64,000 nt of DNA from Streptomyces sp. 549. Its GTDB lineage: Bacteria; Actinomycetota; Actinomycetes; Streptomycetales; Streptomycetaceae. Location: contig NZ_JASKMT010000017.1 of the NCBI RefSeq assembly GCF_030124175.1, positions 1-64,000 of the forward strand, given 5' to 3'. A program made the translations under genes and the position numbers. The stretch's first letter is position 1. The number at the start of each line of letters is the position of its first letter. This document shows, one piece after another, positions 50,758 to 59,691 of this stretch. Under the pieces are notes generated by a model. The model was not told the origin of the DNA, did not search any database, and worked only from the letters and a program-made list of their open reading frames with translations.

Positions 50758-53157
50758 GTGACACAGCCCTTCGAACTTCCGGATTTCTACCTGCCCTATC
50801 CGGCACGGCTCAACCCGCACCTGGAGCAGGCCCGGGAGCACACCAGGGAGTGGGCCGACCGGATGGGAATGCTGGGGGGGTCCGGAATCTGGGACCTGCG
50901 CGACCTGGAGGCCCACGACTACGCCCTGCTGTGCTCCTACACCCATCCGGACGCGTCCGGACCCGCGCTGTCCCTGGTCACCGACTGGTACGTCTGGGTC
51001 TTCTTCTTCGACGACCATTTCCTGGAGACCTTCAAACGCTCCTCCGACCGGGTCGGCGGCAAGGCCTATCTCGACCGGCTGCCGCTCTTCATGCCGATGG
51101 ACCTGTCGGACACCGTGCCGGAACCGGTGAACCCCGTCGAGAAGGGACTGGCGGACCTGTGGGCCCGCACGGTCCCCAGCATGTCCATGGAATGGCGGGC
51201 GCGGTTCGCCGAGAGCACCGAGAACCTGCTCAACGAGTCGCTGTGGGAACTCTCCAACATCAACGCCCACCGCGTCCCCAACCCCGTCGAGTACATCGAG
51301 ATGCGCCGCAAGGTCGGTGGCGCGCCCTGGTCGGCGGGGCTCGTCGAGTACGCCGCGGGCGCGGAGGTCCCGGCGGCCGTCGCCGCGTCCCGGCCCCTGC
51401 GGGTGCTCAAGGACGCCTTCTCCGACGGCGTGCACCTGCGCAACGACCTGTTCTCCTACCAGCGCGAGACCGAGGAGGAGGGCGAGCTGAGCAACGGCGT
51501 GCTGGTCCTGGAGACCTTCCTCGGCTGCACCACCCAGCAGGCCGCGGACTCCGTCAACGACCTGCTCACCTCCCGCGTGCAGCAGTTCGAGAACACCGCG
51601 CTCAGCGAGCTGCCGCCGCTGTTCGCGCAACACGGCCTCGCACCGCACGAGTGCGCCGCCGTGCTCGCCTACGTCAAGGGACTGCAGGACTGGCAGTCCG
51701 GCGGCCACGAGTGGCACATGCGCTCCAGCCGCTACATGAACGGCGGCGGTGGCGGGGGCACGGCCCCCGCGGTCGGCCCGGCGGCCGGCTTCCTCCCGTC
51801 CGGGCTCGGCACGTCCGCCGTGCGCCTGGGCAACGGCATGTCCCTGACCGCACGCGCCGAGACGGCCAGGACGCGCACCCACACCCATGTGCCGCACCAG
51901 CGGACCGGCCCCTCCCTGCTGCCGGACTTCGCGCTGCCGTTCACCACCACGCTCAGCCCGCACCTCGACGCGTCCCGCCGCCATGTCATCGCCTGGTCGC
52001 GCGAGATGGGCATGCTGCAACCGCAACCCGGCGTGCCCCACTCGCACGTGTGGACCACTGAGCGGGTCGCCGGGATCGACCTGCCGCTGTGCGCGGCCGG
52101 AATCCACCCCGACGCCACCGCCGAGAGCCTCGACCTGACCTCGGACTGGCTGACGTGGGGCACCTACGGCGACGACTACTTCCCCGTCGTCTACGGACGC
52201 GCCCGCGACCTGGCGGGCGCCGCGCTGTGCAACGAACGGCTCTCGCTGTTCATGCCGCTGGACGCGTCGGCGCCGACCCCGCCGCCGCTGACCGCGCTGG
52301 AACGCGGACTCGCCGACCTGTGGCGCCGCACGGCCGGACCGATGGCGCCGCAGGCCCGCGCCGCGTTCCGCAAGGCGGTGGAGGACATGACGGAGAGCTG
52401 GCTGTGGGAGCTGGCCAACCAGGCGCAGAACCGCGTGCCCGACCCGGTCGACTACGTCGAGATGCGGCGCATGACCTTCGGATCCGACCTCACCATGAGC
52501 CTGTGCCGGCTCGGCCACGGCCGCGAGGTGCCGCCGGAGATCTACCGCAGCGGGCCCATGCGGTCCCTGGAGAACGCGGCGGCCGACTACGCCTGCCTGC
52601 TCAACGACGTGTTCTCCTACCAGAAGGAGATCGAGTTCGAGGGCGAGGTGCACAACGGCGTCCTGGTGGTGCAGCACTTCTTCGACTGCGACTACCCCAC
52701 CGCGCTCGCCATCGTGGACGACCTGATGAACAGCCGCCTGAGCCAGTTCCGGCATGTCGCCGCACACGAACTCCCGGTGCTGTACGACGACTTCCAGCTC
52801 AGCCGGGAGGCCCGCGACATCCTCGACGGCTATGTGCGGGAACTGGAGAACTGGCTCGCCGGCATTCTCATCTGGCACCGGGGCTGCCGGCGCTACGGCG
52901 AGGAGGAACTGCTCGCCGACGCCGCGAACCCGCCGCAGCTTCAGCCGCCTGCCCTTCCGGGCACTGCGGGACGCGGCGGCGGCCTGGTGCCGAGGGGGGC
53001 GGCACCCATCGGCCGGGTGCCCACACGCCCGGTGCCCACGGGTCCCGTGACCACCGGCACGGCGCCCTCGGGCCCGGTGCCGACGGGCCTGGTGCCGACG
53101 GGCCTGGGCACGTCGGCGGCCCGGCTCGTACCGGCGCTGAGCCGCCTGCCGCGCTGA
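50758..53157 (+). CDS. geoA: Geosmin synthase (two-domain terpene cyclase) with extended tail
   Basis: A 799-residue enzyme turning farnesyl diphosphate into germacradienol and then geosmin. The N-terminal cyclase domain has the metal motif DDHFLE (85-90) and NDLFSYQRE near 229. The second domain starts near residue 385 (LLPDFALPFTTTLSPHLDAS) and has DDYFP and NDVFSYQKE. Known geosmin synthases are about 725 residues; here the last 65 residues are a repeat-rich tail (GPVTTGTAPSGPVPTGLVPT). GTG at 50758 gives the family N-terminus (TQPFELPDFYLPYPAR). Confidence 0.95.
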   Translation: MTQPFELPDFYLPYPARLNPHLEQAREHTREWADRMGMLGGSGIWDLRDLEAHDYALLCSYTHPDASGPALSLVTDWYVWVFFFDDHFLETFKRSSDRVGGKAYLDRLPLFMPMDLSDTVPEPVNPVEKGLADLWARTVPSMSMEWRARFAESTENLLNESLWELSNINAHRVPNPVEYIEMRRKVGGAPWSAGLVEYAAGAEVPAAVAASRPLRVLKDAFSDGVHLRNDLFSYQRETEEEGELSNGVLVLETFLGCTTQQAADSVNDLLTSRVQQFENTALSELPPLFAQHGLAPHECAAVLAYVKGLQDWQSGGHEWHMRSSRYMNGGGGGGTAPAVGPAAGFLPSGLGTSAVRLGNGMSLTARAETARTRTHTHVPHQRTGPSLLPDFALPFTTTLSPHLDASRRHVIAWSREMGMLQPQPGVPHSHVWTTERVAGIDLPLCAAGIHPDATAESLDLTSDWLTWGTYGDDYFPVVYGRARDLAGAALCNERLSLFMPLDASAPTPPPLTALERGLADLWRRTAGPMAPQARAAFRKAVEDMTESWLWELANQAQNRVPDPVDYVEMRRMTFGSDLTMSLCRLGHGREVPPEIYRSGPMRSLENAAADYACLLNDVFSYQKEIEFEGEVHNGVLVVQHFFDCDYPTALAIVDDLMNSRLSQFRHVAAHELPVLYDDFQLSREARDILDGYVRELENWLAGILIWHRGCRRYGEEELLADAANPPQLQPPALPGTAGRGGGLVPRGAAPIGRVPTRPVPTGPVTTGTAPSGPVPTGLVPTGLGTSAARLVPALSRLPR

Positions 53158-53316
53158 GGCGCGAGTAGCGCTGAGCCGCCTGCCGCGCTGAGGTGCGGCG
53201 GGCGGTTGACACGGCGGCGAGTTGTCGGACCGTCAGAAGATGTCCGAATCCCTTCCGGGTGGACGGTTCCTGTGGGAGCCTTGTCGCCCTGTGTGATGGG
53301 GGCGTGACAGAGGGGG

Positions 53317-54297
53317 ATGGCTATGTTCACGGGCCGGGAGCACCCAGTTCCGGGTTGGCGGGGCGGAGACGGCAACGCCGCGTATCTCGACAAGACGATC
53401 CGGTTCACGGACATCGAGACGCGGCTGAACGAGAACGTCAGCGCTGCTCACATCTTCTACCTGCTGGCCAGAGGCGCGGTCGTCTCCTTCCTGGTCTTCT
53501 TCCTGGGCATGCTGGCCGGGCTGTTGGTGCTCCTTGTCGGCGGTGTCGCGGCGTTCAGCGTCTGGACGTTCATCGTCGGCATCGGCTCGATCGGCGCGTT
53601 CTGGCTGGCCGTGCTGCTGGCCAGGGAGCCCGAGCCGATCGCGGAGTGGCGCGTGCTGCTCGCCGAGCGGGAGGGCCGCAGGGACCAGGCGTACCTGGGA
53701 ATCCGCAAGGTGCTCCAGGCGCGCCGCTTCCCGGTGGGGGTCAACGAGGAACAGGGCCGACTCGTGCTCCGGGAGCGCGGATACGTCGCCTACATCTCGG
53801 TGTTCACGTACGGCAGCAGCCTCTACCTGGGCTGGATGATGTGGCGTACACGCCGGGGCCACCAGCTCATCGGCCAGTTCCTCGGTGACGTGTGGCAGAG
53901 CCTCAAGGGCCAGAACCAGATCGAGCACCAGATCCTCCGCAGCGAAGGCGCCCGTGCCCTGCGGGAGGCGGTGCACCTGGCCGCCCGCGAGGGACTGATG
54001 GTCGCCCTGGAGGACGCCCAGCAGGAGCGGGTGTCGGTCCAGAAGGACCAGACGCCTGGTCCGGGCGGAGCCGACGGAGTCACGGGAACGCTGGGAGGGA
54101 TTCCCGGCCAGCCCGGCCAGCTCGGGTATCCGCCCCCGCCCGCGTTCCCGGCCGCACCCGCCACCGAGCCGATGCCCACCATGCCCGCGGCGCCGCCGCC
54201 ACCGCAGCACCCGGCCCCGGGTTCGGGGCCGGGTTCGGGGCCGGGCCCGGTTTCGGGCGGTGGCTGGCCTGGTGAGCACCAGGGGCGGAGCTTTTGA
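53317..54297 (+). CDS. Membrane component of the caspase/EACC1 operon
   Basis: A 326-residue protein with a soluble N-terminus (about 1-50), two adjacent membrane helices (about 53-75 FLVFFLGMLAGLLVLLVG and 80-102 FSVWTFIVGIGSIGAFWLAV), a soluble charged middle (about 105-245) and a Pro-rich C-terminal tail (about 250-326). No family recognised. It begins a four-gene unit whose genes overlap by 4 bases each. It may tether or signal for the complex at the membrane. Start ATG 53317 or 53323, after GAGGGGG. Confidence 0.78.
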   Translation: MAMFTGREHPVPGWRGGDGNAAYLDKTIRFTDIETRLNENVSAAHIFYLLARGAVVSFLVFFLGMLAGLLVLLVGGVAAFSVWTFIVGIGSIGAFWLAVLLAREPEPIAEWRVLLAEREGRRDQAYLGIRKVLQARRFPVGVNEEQGRLVLRERGYVAYISVFTYGSSLYLGWMMWRTRRGHQLIGQFLGDVWQSLKGQNQIEHQILRSEGARALREAVHLAAREGLMVALEDAQQERVSVQKDQTPGPGGADGVTGTLGGIPGQPGQLGYPPPPAFPAAPATEPMPTMPAAPPPPQHPAPGSGPGSGPGPVSGGGWPGEHQGRSF

Positions 54298-55544
54298 CCG
54301 CTGCGCCGCCGGATGACCCGTACCTCCAGCTCAACGGCCCCGGCGCGGTGTGGTGCTACACCGGGGTCCGGCTGGAGCCCGACCCTGCCGCGGCCCACAA
54401 CGCCACGGCCGTCGGGCTGCCTGAGGAGCAGCGCCGCGTGGAGGTCGTCCAGCGGGAGCGGGCCTGGCTGGCCGGCCAGTGGGCCGCCGACGGACGCTGC
54501 TGGGAGCTGCGCGTCACCAACGGGCCCGGCGCCGACGCCGCCCCCGGAGGCGGACGGCTGTCCTGCGTGCTGCTCGGCCGGGCCTTCGGCACGGACCCGC
54601 ACCGGGCGCGTGCCTCGGCGGAACGGTTGCGCGAGGGACTGGCCGCCCTGCCCCGCCACGTGCGTACGGACCCGCTGAGCAGCCGGGAGATCGACAGCGC
54701 CCTGCGCCCGATACCGGACGGGGCCGCGCACCTGGTGGAGGTCAGGAAGCGCCTCACCTGGCAGTCGATACACCGGTCCGACGCGGCCTTCCCGGTCGGT
54801 GTGACCGTGGACCCCTTCTCCACGGAGGCGATGAGCTGGGAGCCGGTCTGGTCCCCGCTTGCCCGTACCCCCGGCACGACCGTGCTGGTCGTCCGCCTGG
54901 AGCCCGCCCCCTGGCACCATCAACACACCGACGCCGTAAGGCGGTTGCTCGGTGAGTACCAATCCCTCGCGCGGCCCGGACGCTTCAACCCCGCCATCGG
55001 CAGGCAGGAACCGGCCGTTCCGTTCGCGGCCCACGCCGCCGCCTTCTACGAGTGGCTGCTCGGCAGCGCGGCGTCCGAACCCGCCTACCGTGTCCGCATC
55101 GTGCTCGCGTCCGACCGGCCCGTCCCGCACGGCCTGCCCGAACTGGTGGCCTCCACGGTCACCGGTCCGCCGCCGCCCGGTGAACGTCCGCGTCCGGGCG
55201 CCTTCGTGGGGCGGGTGAGCGCACCAGCCGATGTCCGGCAGGCGTGGCGCGCGTTCACCACGATGCACGACGTGTGGCTGCCGGACGTCCACCAGCAGGG
55301 TGTACCGCCGGCGCTCGGCGCCCTCGAACGTGTGCTCGCCGACCGGGTGGTCGTGCCGGAGACGTCGTCCGCGTTCCGGCTGCCGTACGAAGTGCCCGGC
55401 CGCGGCATGTTGTTCCGCATGTCGGCGGACACCGGTCGACCCGCTCCCGCGCCGTCACCACCGCCGCCCGGCCCGAGCGGGGTCCCGTTCCCCGAGCCGC
55501 CGGACTTCACCACCGCACCGCACCACCACCGGGGGATCACATGA
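54294..55544 (+). CDS. Unrecognised 416-residue component of the caspase/EACC1 operon
   Basis: A soluble protein with no signal peptide or membrane segment. It starts at TTG overlapping the previous stop (TTGA) and ends in an ATGA overlap with the EACC1 gene. Noticeable are VEVVQRERAWLAGQWAADGR near 50, RARASAERLREGLAALPRHV near 100 and SSAFRLPYEVPGRGMLFRMS near 370. The order recalls the part before the ATPase in VirB4/HerA-like proteins, but no Walker motif follows, so this is a weak impression. The last 45 residues are Pro/Ser-rich. Confidence 0.72.
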   Translation: MTAAPPDDPYLQLNGPGAVWCYTGVRLEPDPAAAHNATAVGLPEEQRRVEVVQRERAWLAGQWAADGRCWELRVTNGPGADAAPGGGRLSCVLLGRAFGTDPHRARASAERLREGLAALPRHVRTDPLSSREIDSALRPIPDGAAHLVEVRKRLTWQSIHRSDAAFPVGVTVDPFSTEAMSWEPVWSPLARTPGTTVLVVRLEPAPWHHQHTDAVRRLLGEYQSLARPGRFNPAIGRQEPAVPFAAHAAAFYEWLLGSAASEPAYRVRIVLASDRPVPHGLPELVASTVTGPPPPGERPRPGAFVGRVSAPADVRQAWRAFTTMHDVWLPDVHQQGVPPALGALERVLADRVVVPETSSAFRLPYEVPGRGMLFRMSADTGRPAPAPSPPPPGPSGVPFPEPPDFTTAPHHHRGIT

Positions 55545-55924
55545 CCGCTCAGCTCACCATCACCTTCCAGGCCCCGCCCGAGGAAGCCGACCAACTCGCC
55601 CGCGAGGTCAGCGACTGGTACGAGGACGACGAGGAACTCCGCCCCACGGTGAGGCTCGTCATGGCCGAGGCGGAGTCCGGGAAGATGGGCGGCCTCGCGA
55701 CGGCGGTGGAACTGGTCGGCGCCGTCGAACCGCTGCTCACGGCGGCCGTCGGGGCGTTCGGCTACTGGCTCGGGCAGCGTGTCTCCGCGCGTCCGGTCAG
55801 CTTCGAGGTGACCCGTCCGGACGGCAGCAGCCGGAAGATCACCGCCACGGAGGGCACGCTCGACGACGCCCTGCGCCGCTTCGAGGAGTTCGCCGATGAT
55901 CAGCCCGCGGACGGGACCCCTTGA
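55541..55924 (+). CDS. EACC1 (effector-associated constant component 1) protein
   Basis: A 127-residue alpha/beta protein. Its pattern matches EACC1: LTITFQAPPEEADQLAREVS, WYEDDEELRPTVRLVMAEAE, a hydrophobic helix (VELVGAVEPLLTAAVGAFGY) and SFEVTRPDGSSRKITATEGT. EACC1 was defined by comparative genomics as a constant adaptor in actinobacterial conflict systems that carry caspase or trypsin effectors. It lies between the unknown protein and the caspase with 4-base overlaps on both sides, as expected for an adaptor. Confidence 0.85.
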   Translation: MTAQLTITFQAPPEEADQLAREVSDWYEDDEELRPTVRLVMAEAESGKMGGLATAVELVGAVEPLLTAAVGAFGYWLGQRVSARPVSFEVTRPDGSSRKITATEGTLDDALRRFEEFADDQPADGTP

Positions 55925-57075
55925 CGGGCTCGGACTCGGACTCGGACTCGGGCTGCGGCTCGGACTGGGCGGCGGTCCGGCCCCGCCGCAGCCACACGCT
56001 GGCCGTGCTCACGGGCACGGCCGGCCAGGTGCATCCGAGCAACCTGCGCAGCATTCCGCAGGTCACCCGCAACATCGCCGGGCTGGCCGCCGCGCTGACC
56101 GTCCCGGGCGGCTGCTGTGCACCCGAAGGCGTGCGCATCCGGGTCGACCCGCACACCCGCAGCGACGTCCTCGACCTGATCCTGCACCGCCCAGACGGAA
56201 CACCGCCGGCCGACGGCGGAGAGCTGGACGTGCTGCTCTTCTCCTACGCGGGACACGGTGTCGTGCCCCGCGACGAGAGCCACGTCGGCCTGGCCCTTCC
56301 CGGCACCATGGACCGCTCGCCGCGCTCGGGCAGCACCTCCCTGCCCGTCGCGGAGGTCTTCGCCGCGATGCGCAAGGTCCCGGCCCGCCACCGCGTCGCC
56401 GTGCTCGACTGCTGCTTCTCCGGCACCGCCCTGCACGCCGCGCACGCCGAACGCATCCACCTGCTGACGGCCACCGAGGCCAAGCGCCGCGCCGACTACA
56501 ACACCGACCGCCCCGACGAACCCACCGTCTTCACCCATGCGTTGCTCACGCTGCTGCGCACCGGCATCCCGGACGGCCCCGAACACCTCGACCTCACGAC
56601 CCTGCACCGCCGCCTGGCCATCACGCTCGCGGCAGCGGGCAAGGAGGAGCCCCTGCTCCGCACGGTCAGCCCCGGCGGTGACCTGGCGCTGTTCCCCAAC
56701 CCCGCCCACGGCACCGCCCGCACCCGCGAAGGCCTGTGGAGACGCGCCGAGTTCGCCGTCACGACCCGCAACGCGGCCCATCGCGCCCGCGCCGCGCTCA
56801 ACGAGCTGACGTGGCGTCACCGCATCGGCGGCGCGGCCCGGCTCGCGCAGGGCATCGCCGAGGACGGCGGCCGGACCCTCGCGGAGCACGATCCGCACCT
56901 CCTCTACTACCGCCAGCTGCTCGGCTCCCTCCTCCACGAGGCGGGCCGCACGGAGGAGGCGGCGCGGGTCCTGGCCGACCTCGTCGCCACCCTGACCCGC
57001 GTCGCCGGCCCCGACGACCCCCGCACCTCCCAGGCTCGCGCCGTCCACGCCGCCCTGCGGCCGGACCGCGCCTGA
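55921..57075 (+). CDS. Caspase-fold protease, effector of the operon
   Basis: A 384-residue protein with a caspase domain at about 22-250. The catalytic His is in LLFSYAGHGVV (residue 112) and the Cys in VLDCCFSGTA (residue 165). A helical C-terminal region follows, with a TPR-like stretch (LLHEAGRTEEAARVLADLV, then GPDDPRTSQARA). The TTG start overlaps the EACC1 stop (TTGA); residues 1-20 are Ser/Asp/Gly-rich. Bacterial caspases of this kind are effectors in abortive-infection or differentiation systems. Targets are unknown. Confidence 0.9.
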   Translation: MTGSDSDSDSGCGSDWAAVRPRRSHTLAVLTGTAGQVHPSNLRSIPQVTRNIAGLAAALTVPGGCCAPEGVRIRVDPHTRSDVLDLILHRPDGTPPADGGELDVLLFSYAGHGVVPRDESHVGLALPGTMDRSPRSGSTSLPVAEVFAAMRKVPARHRVAVLDCCFSGTALHAAHAERIHLLTATEAKRRADYNTDRPDEPTVFTHALLTLLRTGIPDGPEHLDLTTLHRRLAITLAAAGKEEPLLRTVSPGGDLALFPNPAHGTARTREGLWRRAEFAVTTRNAAHRARAALNELTWRHRIGGAARLAQGIAEDGGRTLAEHDPHLLYYRQLLGSLLHEAGRTEEAARVLADLVATLTRVAGPDDPRTSQARAVHAALRPDRA

Positions 57076-57159
57076 GCCGGGACCGGCCGGCGGGGGGAGC
57101 GGGACCGCAGGCGACGACGGCGGTAGCCTGGTGACCAGCGGTGGCGGCCACCACCGCGC

Positions 57160-57216
57160 GGCGGTGGGGCCCGCCGTTCCCGAACCGCGGCGCTGCCCGC
57201 CGCCAACGGTCCCTGC
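57160..57216 (+). promoter_or_regulatory. Fluoride riboswitch (crcB motif), high-GC form
   Basis: The stretch GGCGGTGGGGCCCGCC (57160-57175) lines up with the 5' part of the crcB motif, AACCGCGGC (57183-57191) with the conserved AAC segment, and GCCGCCAACGGTCCCTGC (to 57216) with the 3' part. GGGGCC and GGTCCC can pair with one G-U. It lies 50 bases before two crcB genes, the expected place for a fluoride-sensing switch. Matching was done by eye. Confidence 0.75.
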
Positions 57217-57265
57217 TTGCGGAGGAGCGCGCCCGCGCGGCGCCCGGCGAGTAGGAGGACAACCG

Positions 57266-57814
57266 GTGAGCAGCCCCCGGCCCCGACCGGTGGAACCCGT
57301 CGACCCCGACGTGGACCTGACCGACCCGTCCCAGCGGCGGCAGCGGTGGCGCGACGAGACGCCCGTGGTCGCGGCGGTCGCCCTCGGCGGCGGCCTCGGC
57401 GCCGCGGCCCGCTACGCGGCCACCCTGTGGTGGCCGACGCCTCCCGGCGGCTTCCCCTACGCCACCCTCGCCGTGAACGTCGCGGGCTGTGCGCTCATCG
57501 GCGTGCTCATGGTCCTCGTCACAGACCTGTGGACGACGCACCGCCTGGTGCGGCCGTTCGTCGGCACGGGTGTGCTGGGGGGTTTCACCACCTTCTCCGC
57601 CTACGCCGAGAACATCGAGCACCTGATCACAGGCGGGCACGCCGCCGTGGCGCTGGCCTACCTGGCCCTGACGCTGCTCGCCGCGCTCGCCGCGGTCTGG
57701 ACGGCCGCGCTGCTCACCCGCCGCCTGGTCCGCGGCCGGGGCGGCTCCGGCCGTTCCAGGGCTGACCAGGCTGACCAGGCCGGCCAGGCCGGCCGGAGTG
57801 GGGGGACGGCGTGA
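57266..57814 (+). CDS. crcB: Fluoride exporter CrcB/Fluc, first subunit
   Basis: A 182-residue protein with a soluble leader of about 40 residues and four helices of the Fluc fold. Family marks are GGGLGAAARYAATLWWP, FPYATLAVNVAGCALIGVLM and GVLGGFTTFSAYAENI. Fluc channels expel fluoride and in many actinomycetes are made as pairs of different subunits in opposite orientation. GTG at 57266 follows GTAGGAGG. Its stop overlaps the next start (GTGA). Confidence 0.93.
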   Translation: MSSPRPRPVEPVDPDVDLTDPSQRRQRWRDETPVVAAVALGGGLGAAARYAATLWWPTPPGGFPYATLAVNVAGCALIGVLMVLVTDLWTTHRLVRPFVGTGVLGGFTTFSAYAENIEHLITGGHAAVALAYLALTLLAALAAVWTAALLTRRLVRGRGGSGRSRADQADQAGQAGRSGGTA

Positions 57815-58185
57815 ACTGGCTGCTGGTGGTCCTCGGCGCCATGCTCGGCGCACCCATGCGGTACCTGACCGACCGGGCGGTGCAGAGCCGCCACGAGTCG
57901 GCCTTCCCCTGGGGCACGCTCACCGTCAACGTGGCGGGCTGTGCCGCGGCCGGGTTGGTCGCCGGAGCGGTCGCCTCTGGTGCGGCCGGCTCGTCGTTGC
58001 AGCTGCTGTTCGGCGTCGGCCTGTGCGGCGCCCTGACGACCTACTCGACGTTCTCCTACGAGACGATGCGGCTGGTCGAACAGGGCGCCCGGTTGTTCGC
58101 GGTGGCGAACGTGGTGGCGAGCGTGGTGGCCGGCCTCGGCGCGGTGCTGCTCGGCGTGGCGGTGGCCGGCGCGCTCTGGGGCTGA
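57811..58185 (+). CDS. crcB: Fluoride exporter CrcB/Fluc, second subunit
   Basis: A 124-residue four-helix protein with LGAMLGAPMRYLTDRAVQ, FPWGTLTVNVAGCAAAG and GLCGALTTYSTFSYETM, as in Fluc subunits. Translationally coupled to the first crcB gene. Together they probably make a heterodimer induced by fluoride through the switch upstream. Confidence 0.93.
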   Translation: MNWLLVVLGAMLGAPMRYLTDRAVQSRHESAFPWGTLTVNVAGCAAAGLVAGAVASGAAGSSLQLLFGVGLCGALTTYSTFSYETMRLVEQGARLFAVANVVASVVAGLGAVLLGVAVAGALWG

Positions 58186-58220
58186 CAGGTCCAGCCCCGC
58201 CCCGCCACCCGAGGGCCGCG

Positions 58221-58943
58221 TCAGCCGGCGGCGGTGCGCGCCACGTAGACGGTGTTGGTCGAGGTGCCGCCCTGAAGCGGATTGTCGAACGTGACGACGT
58301 GGGACCGGGACTCGGGGAAGACCTCCGCCAGCACCGTCTCGAACCACGCCTCCGGCGGATCGTTCGACCACAGGGCGAAGACGCCGCCCGGGTGCAGGCG
58401 GTCGGCGAGCCGCCGCAGCCCGGCGGGCTCGTAGAACGCGGCGTGTGCCGGGTGCAGCACATGCTGCGGCGAGTGGTCGATGTCCAGCAGCACGGCGTGG
58501 AAACGGCGGCCCGCCGCGTCCGGGTCGAAGCCCACCTCGTCCTCGGCCATCGCGAAGAAACTGCCCTGCACCAGGCGGCAGCGCGCGTCGCCCGCCACCT
58601 TCGGGCCGAGCGGCACCAGGCCCCGGCGGTGCCAGTCGATGACGGCGTCCAGGGCGTCGACGACGACCATGGCACGCACCCGGTCGTCCCGCAGCGCGGC
58701 CTCCGCCGTGTAGCCGAGGCCGAGCCCGCCGACCACCACGTCGAGTTCGCCCCCGCCCGCCGCGGCCAGGCCCAGCTCGGCCAGCGCCACCTCACCGGCG
58801 GTGAACATGCTGGACATCAGGAACTCGTCGCCGAGCTTGACCTCGTGCACGTCCTCTCCGGAGGAGGGGTCGCGGCGCCGCCGGAGGCTGATCTCGCCCA
58901 TCGGGGTCGGGCGCCAGTCGAGTTCCTCGAAGCGTGTGCTCAT
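58221..58943 (-). CDS. Spermidine synthase-like methyltransferase-fold protein
   Basis: A 240-residue protein with a Rossmann methyltransferase fold: LDVVVGGLGLGYTAEAALRD is the nucleotide loop, and FHAVLLDIDHSPQHVL the acidic motif. It matches actinomycete proteins annotated as spermidine synthases. The polyamine-binding residues cannot be checked by eye, so the substrate is open. ATG at 58943 chosen; upstream codons overlap the divergent sigma gene region. Confidence 0.83.
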   Translation of the reverse strand: MSTRFEELDWRPTPMGEISLRRRRDPSSGEDVHEVKLGDEFLMSSMFTAGEVALAELGLAAAGGGELDVVVGGLGLGYTAEAALRDDRVRAMVVVDALDAVIDWHRRGLVPLGPKVAGDARCRLVQGSFFAMAEDEVGFDPDAAGRRFHAVLLDIDHSPQHVLHPAHAAFYEPAGLRRLADRLHPGGVFALWSNDPPEAWFETVLAEVFPESRSHVVTFDNPLQGGTSTNTVYVARTAAG

Positions 58944-59166
58944 GCGCGTGTCCGTTCGCGGGATGTGGTGGTGGGTGGGGGTGGGGAGTGGTGGGACGGG
59001 CCAAGAGGGGCGGGCGGCCAGCGTACGGCGTACGGGCTGGTCGTCGGCGCCGAAAGCGCTTGTCCTGACGGCCGGTCCGCTGCCGAGGGCATCGGCGGGC
59101 ACTGCTATCGTCGCGCTTCCCGCCGCGGCGGGCACCGGCACGGTCACAGCGGAGGTCTCCTCGGAC

Positions 59167-59691
59167 ATGGACGTCGATGACGCATCCGTGGAGTTCCACG
59201 AGTTCTTCGAGCGCCACCACGCCGAACTCGCCCGATTCGCACACCTGTTGACGGGCGGTGCGGACGAGGCGGACGACGTGGCCGCCGACGCGCTGCTGGC
59301 GCTGTGGCACCGCTGGGACCGGGCCCGAAGCGCCGAGCACCGGCTCGCCTACGCCCGCGGCGTGGTGGCCAACCTGGCGCGCAGCCGCATCCGCAGCGCG
59401 GTCCGGGAACGGCGGCGCAACGTGCTCTTCTGGTCGCAGCGCCCCGACCGGACCGACGACCCCGACGTGGCCGCCGTCGTGGACGTGCGGCAGGCACTGC
59501 GCGCGCTGTCCCACCGCAAGCGGGCCTGCGTGGTGCTGCGGCACGCGCTGGACCTGTCGGAGAAGGAGACCGCGCGGGCGCTCGGCATATCGGTCGGTAC
59601 GGTGAAGAGCCAGACGTCCAAGGGCGTGGCGGAACTGCAACGGCTGCTGGGCACGCACGCCGGCGAGGAACTGGTCGGGGGGAGGAACTGA
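59167..59691 (+). CDS. SigE-family ECF sigma factor
   Basis: A 174-residue ECF sigma of the SigE/SCO group common in actinomycetes. Region 2 is FHEFFERHHAELARFAHLLT, with ADDVAADALLALWHRWDR; region 4 is LSEKETARALGISVGTVKSQ. GGAGG lies 11 bases before the ATG. Its stop and the start of the next gene overlap (TGATG), so the following membrane protein is its likely controller. Confidence 0.9.
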   Translation: MDVDDASVEFHEFFERHHAELARFAHLLTGGADEADDVAADALLALWHRWDRARSAEHRLAYARGVVANLARSRIRSAVRERRRNVLFWSQRPDRTDDPDVAAVVDVRQALRALSHRKRACVVLRHALDLSEKETARALGISVGTVKSQTSKGVAELQRLLGTHAGEELVGGRN

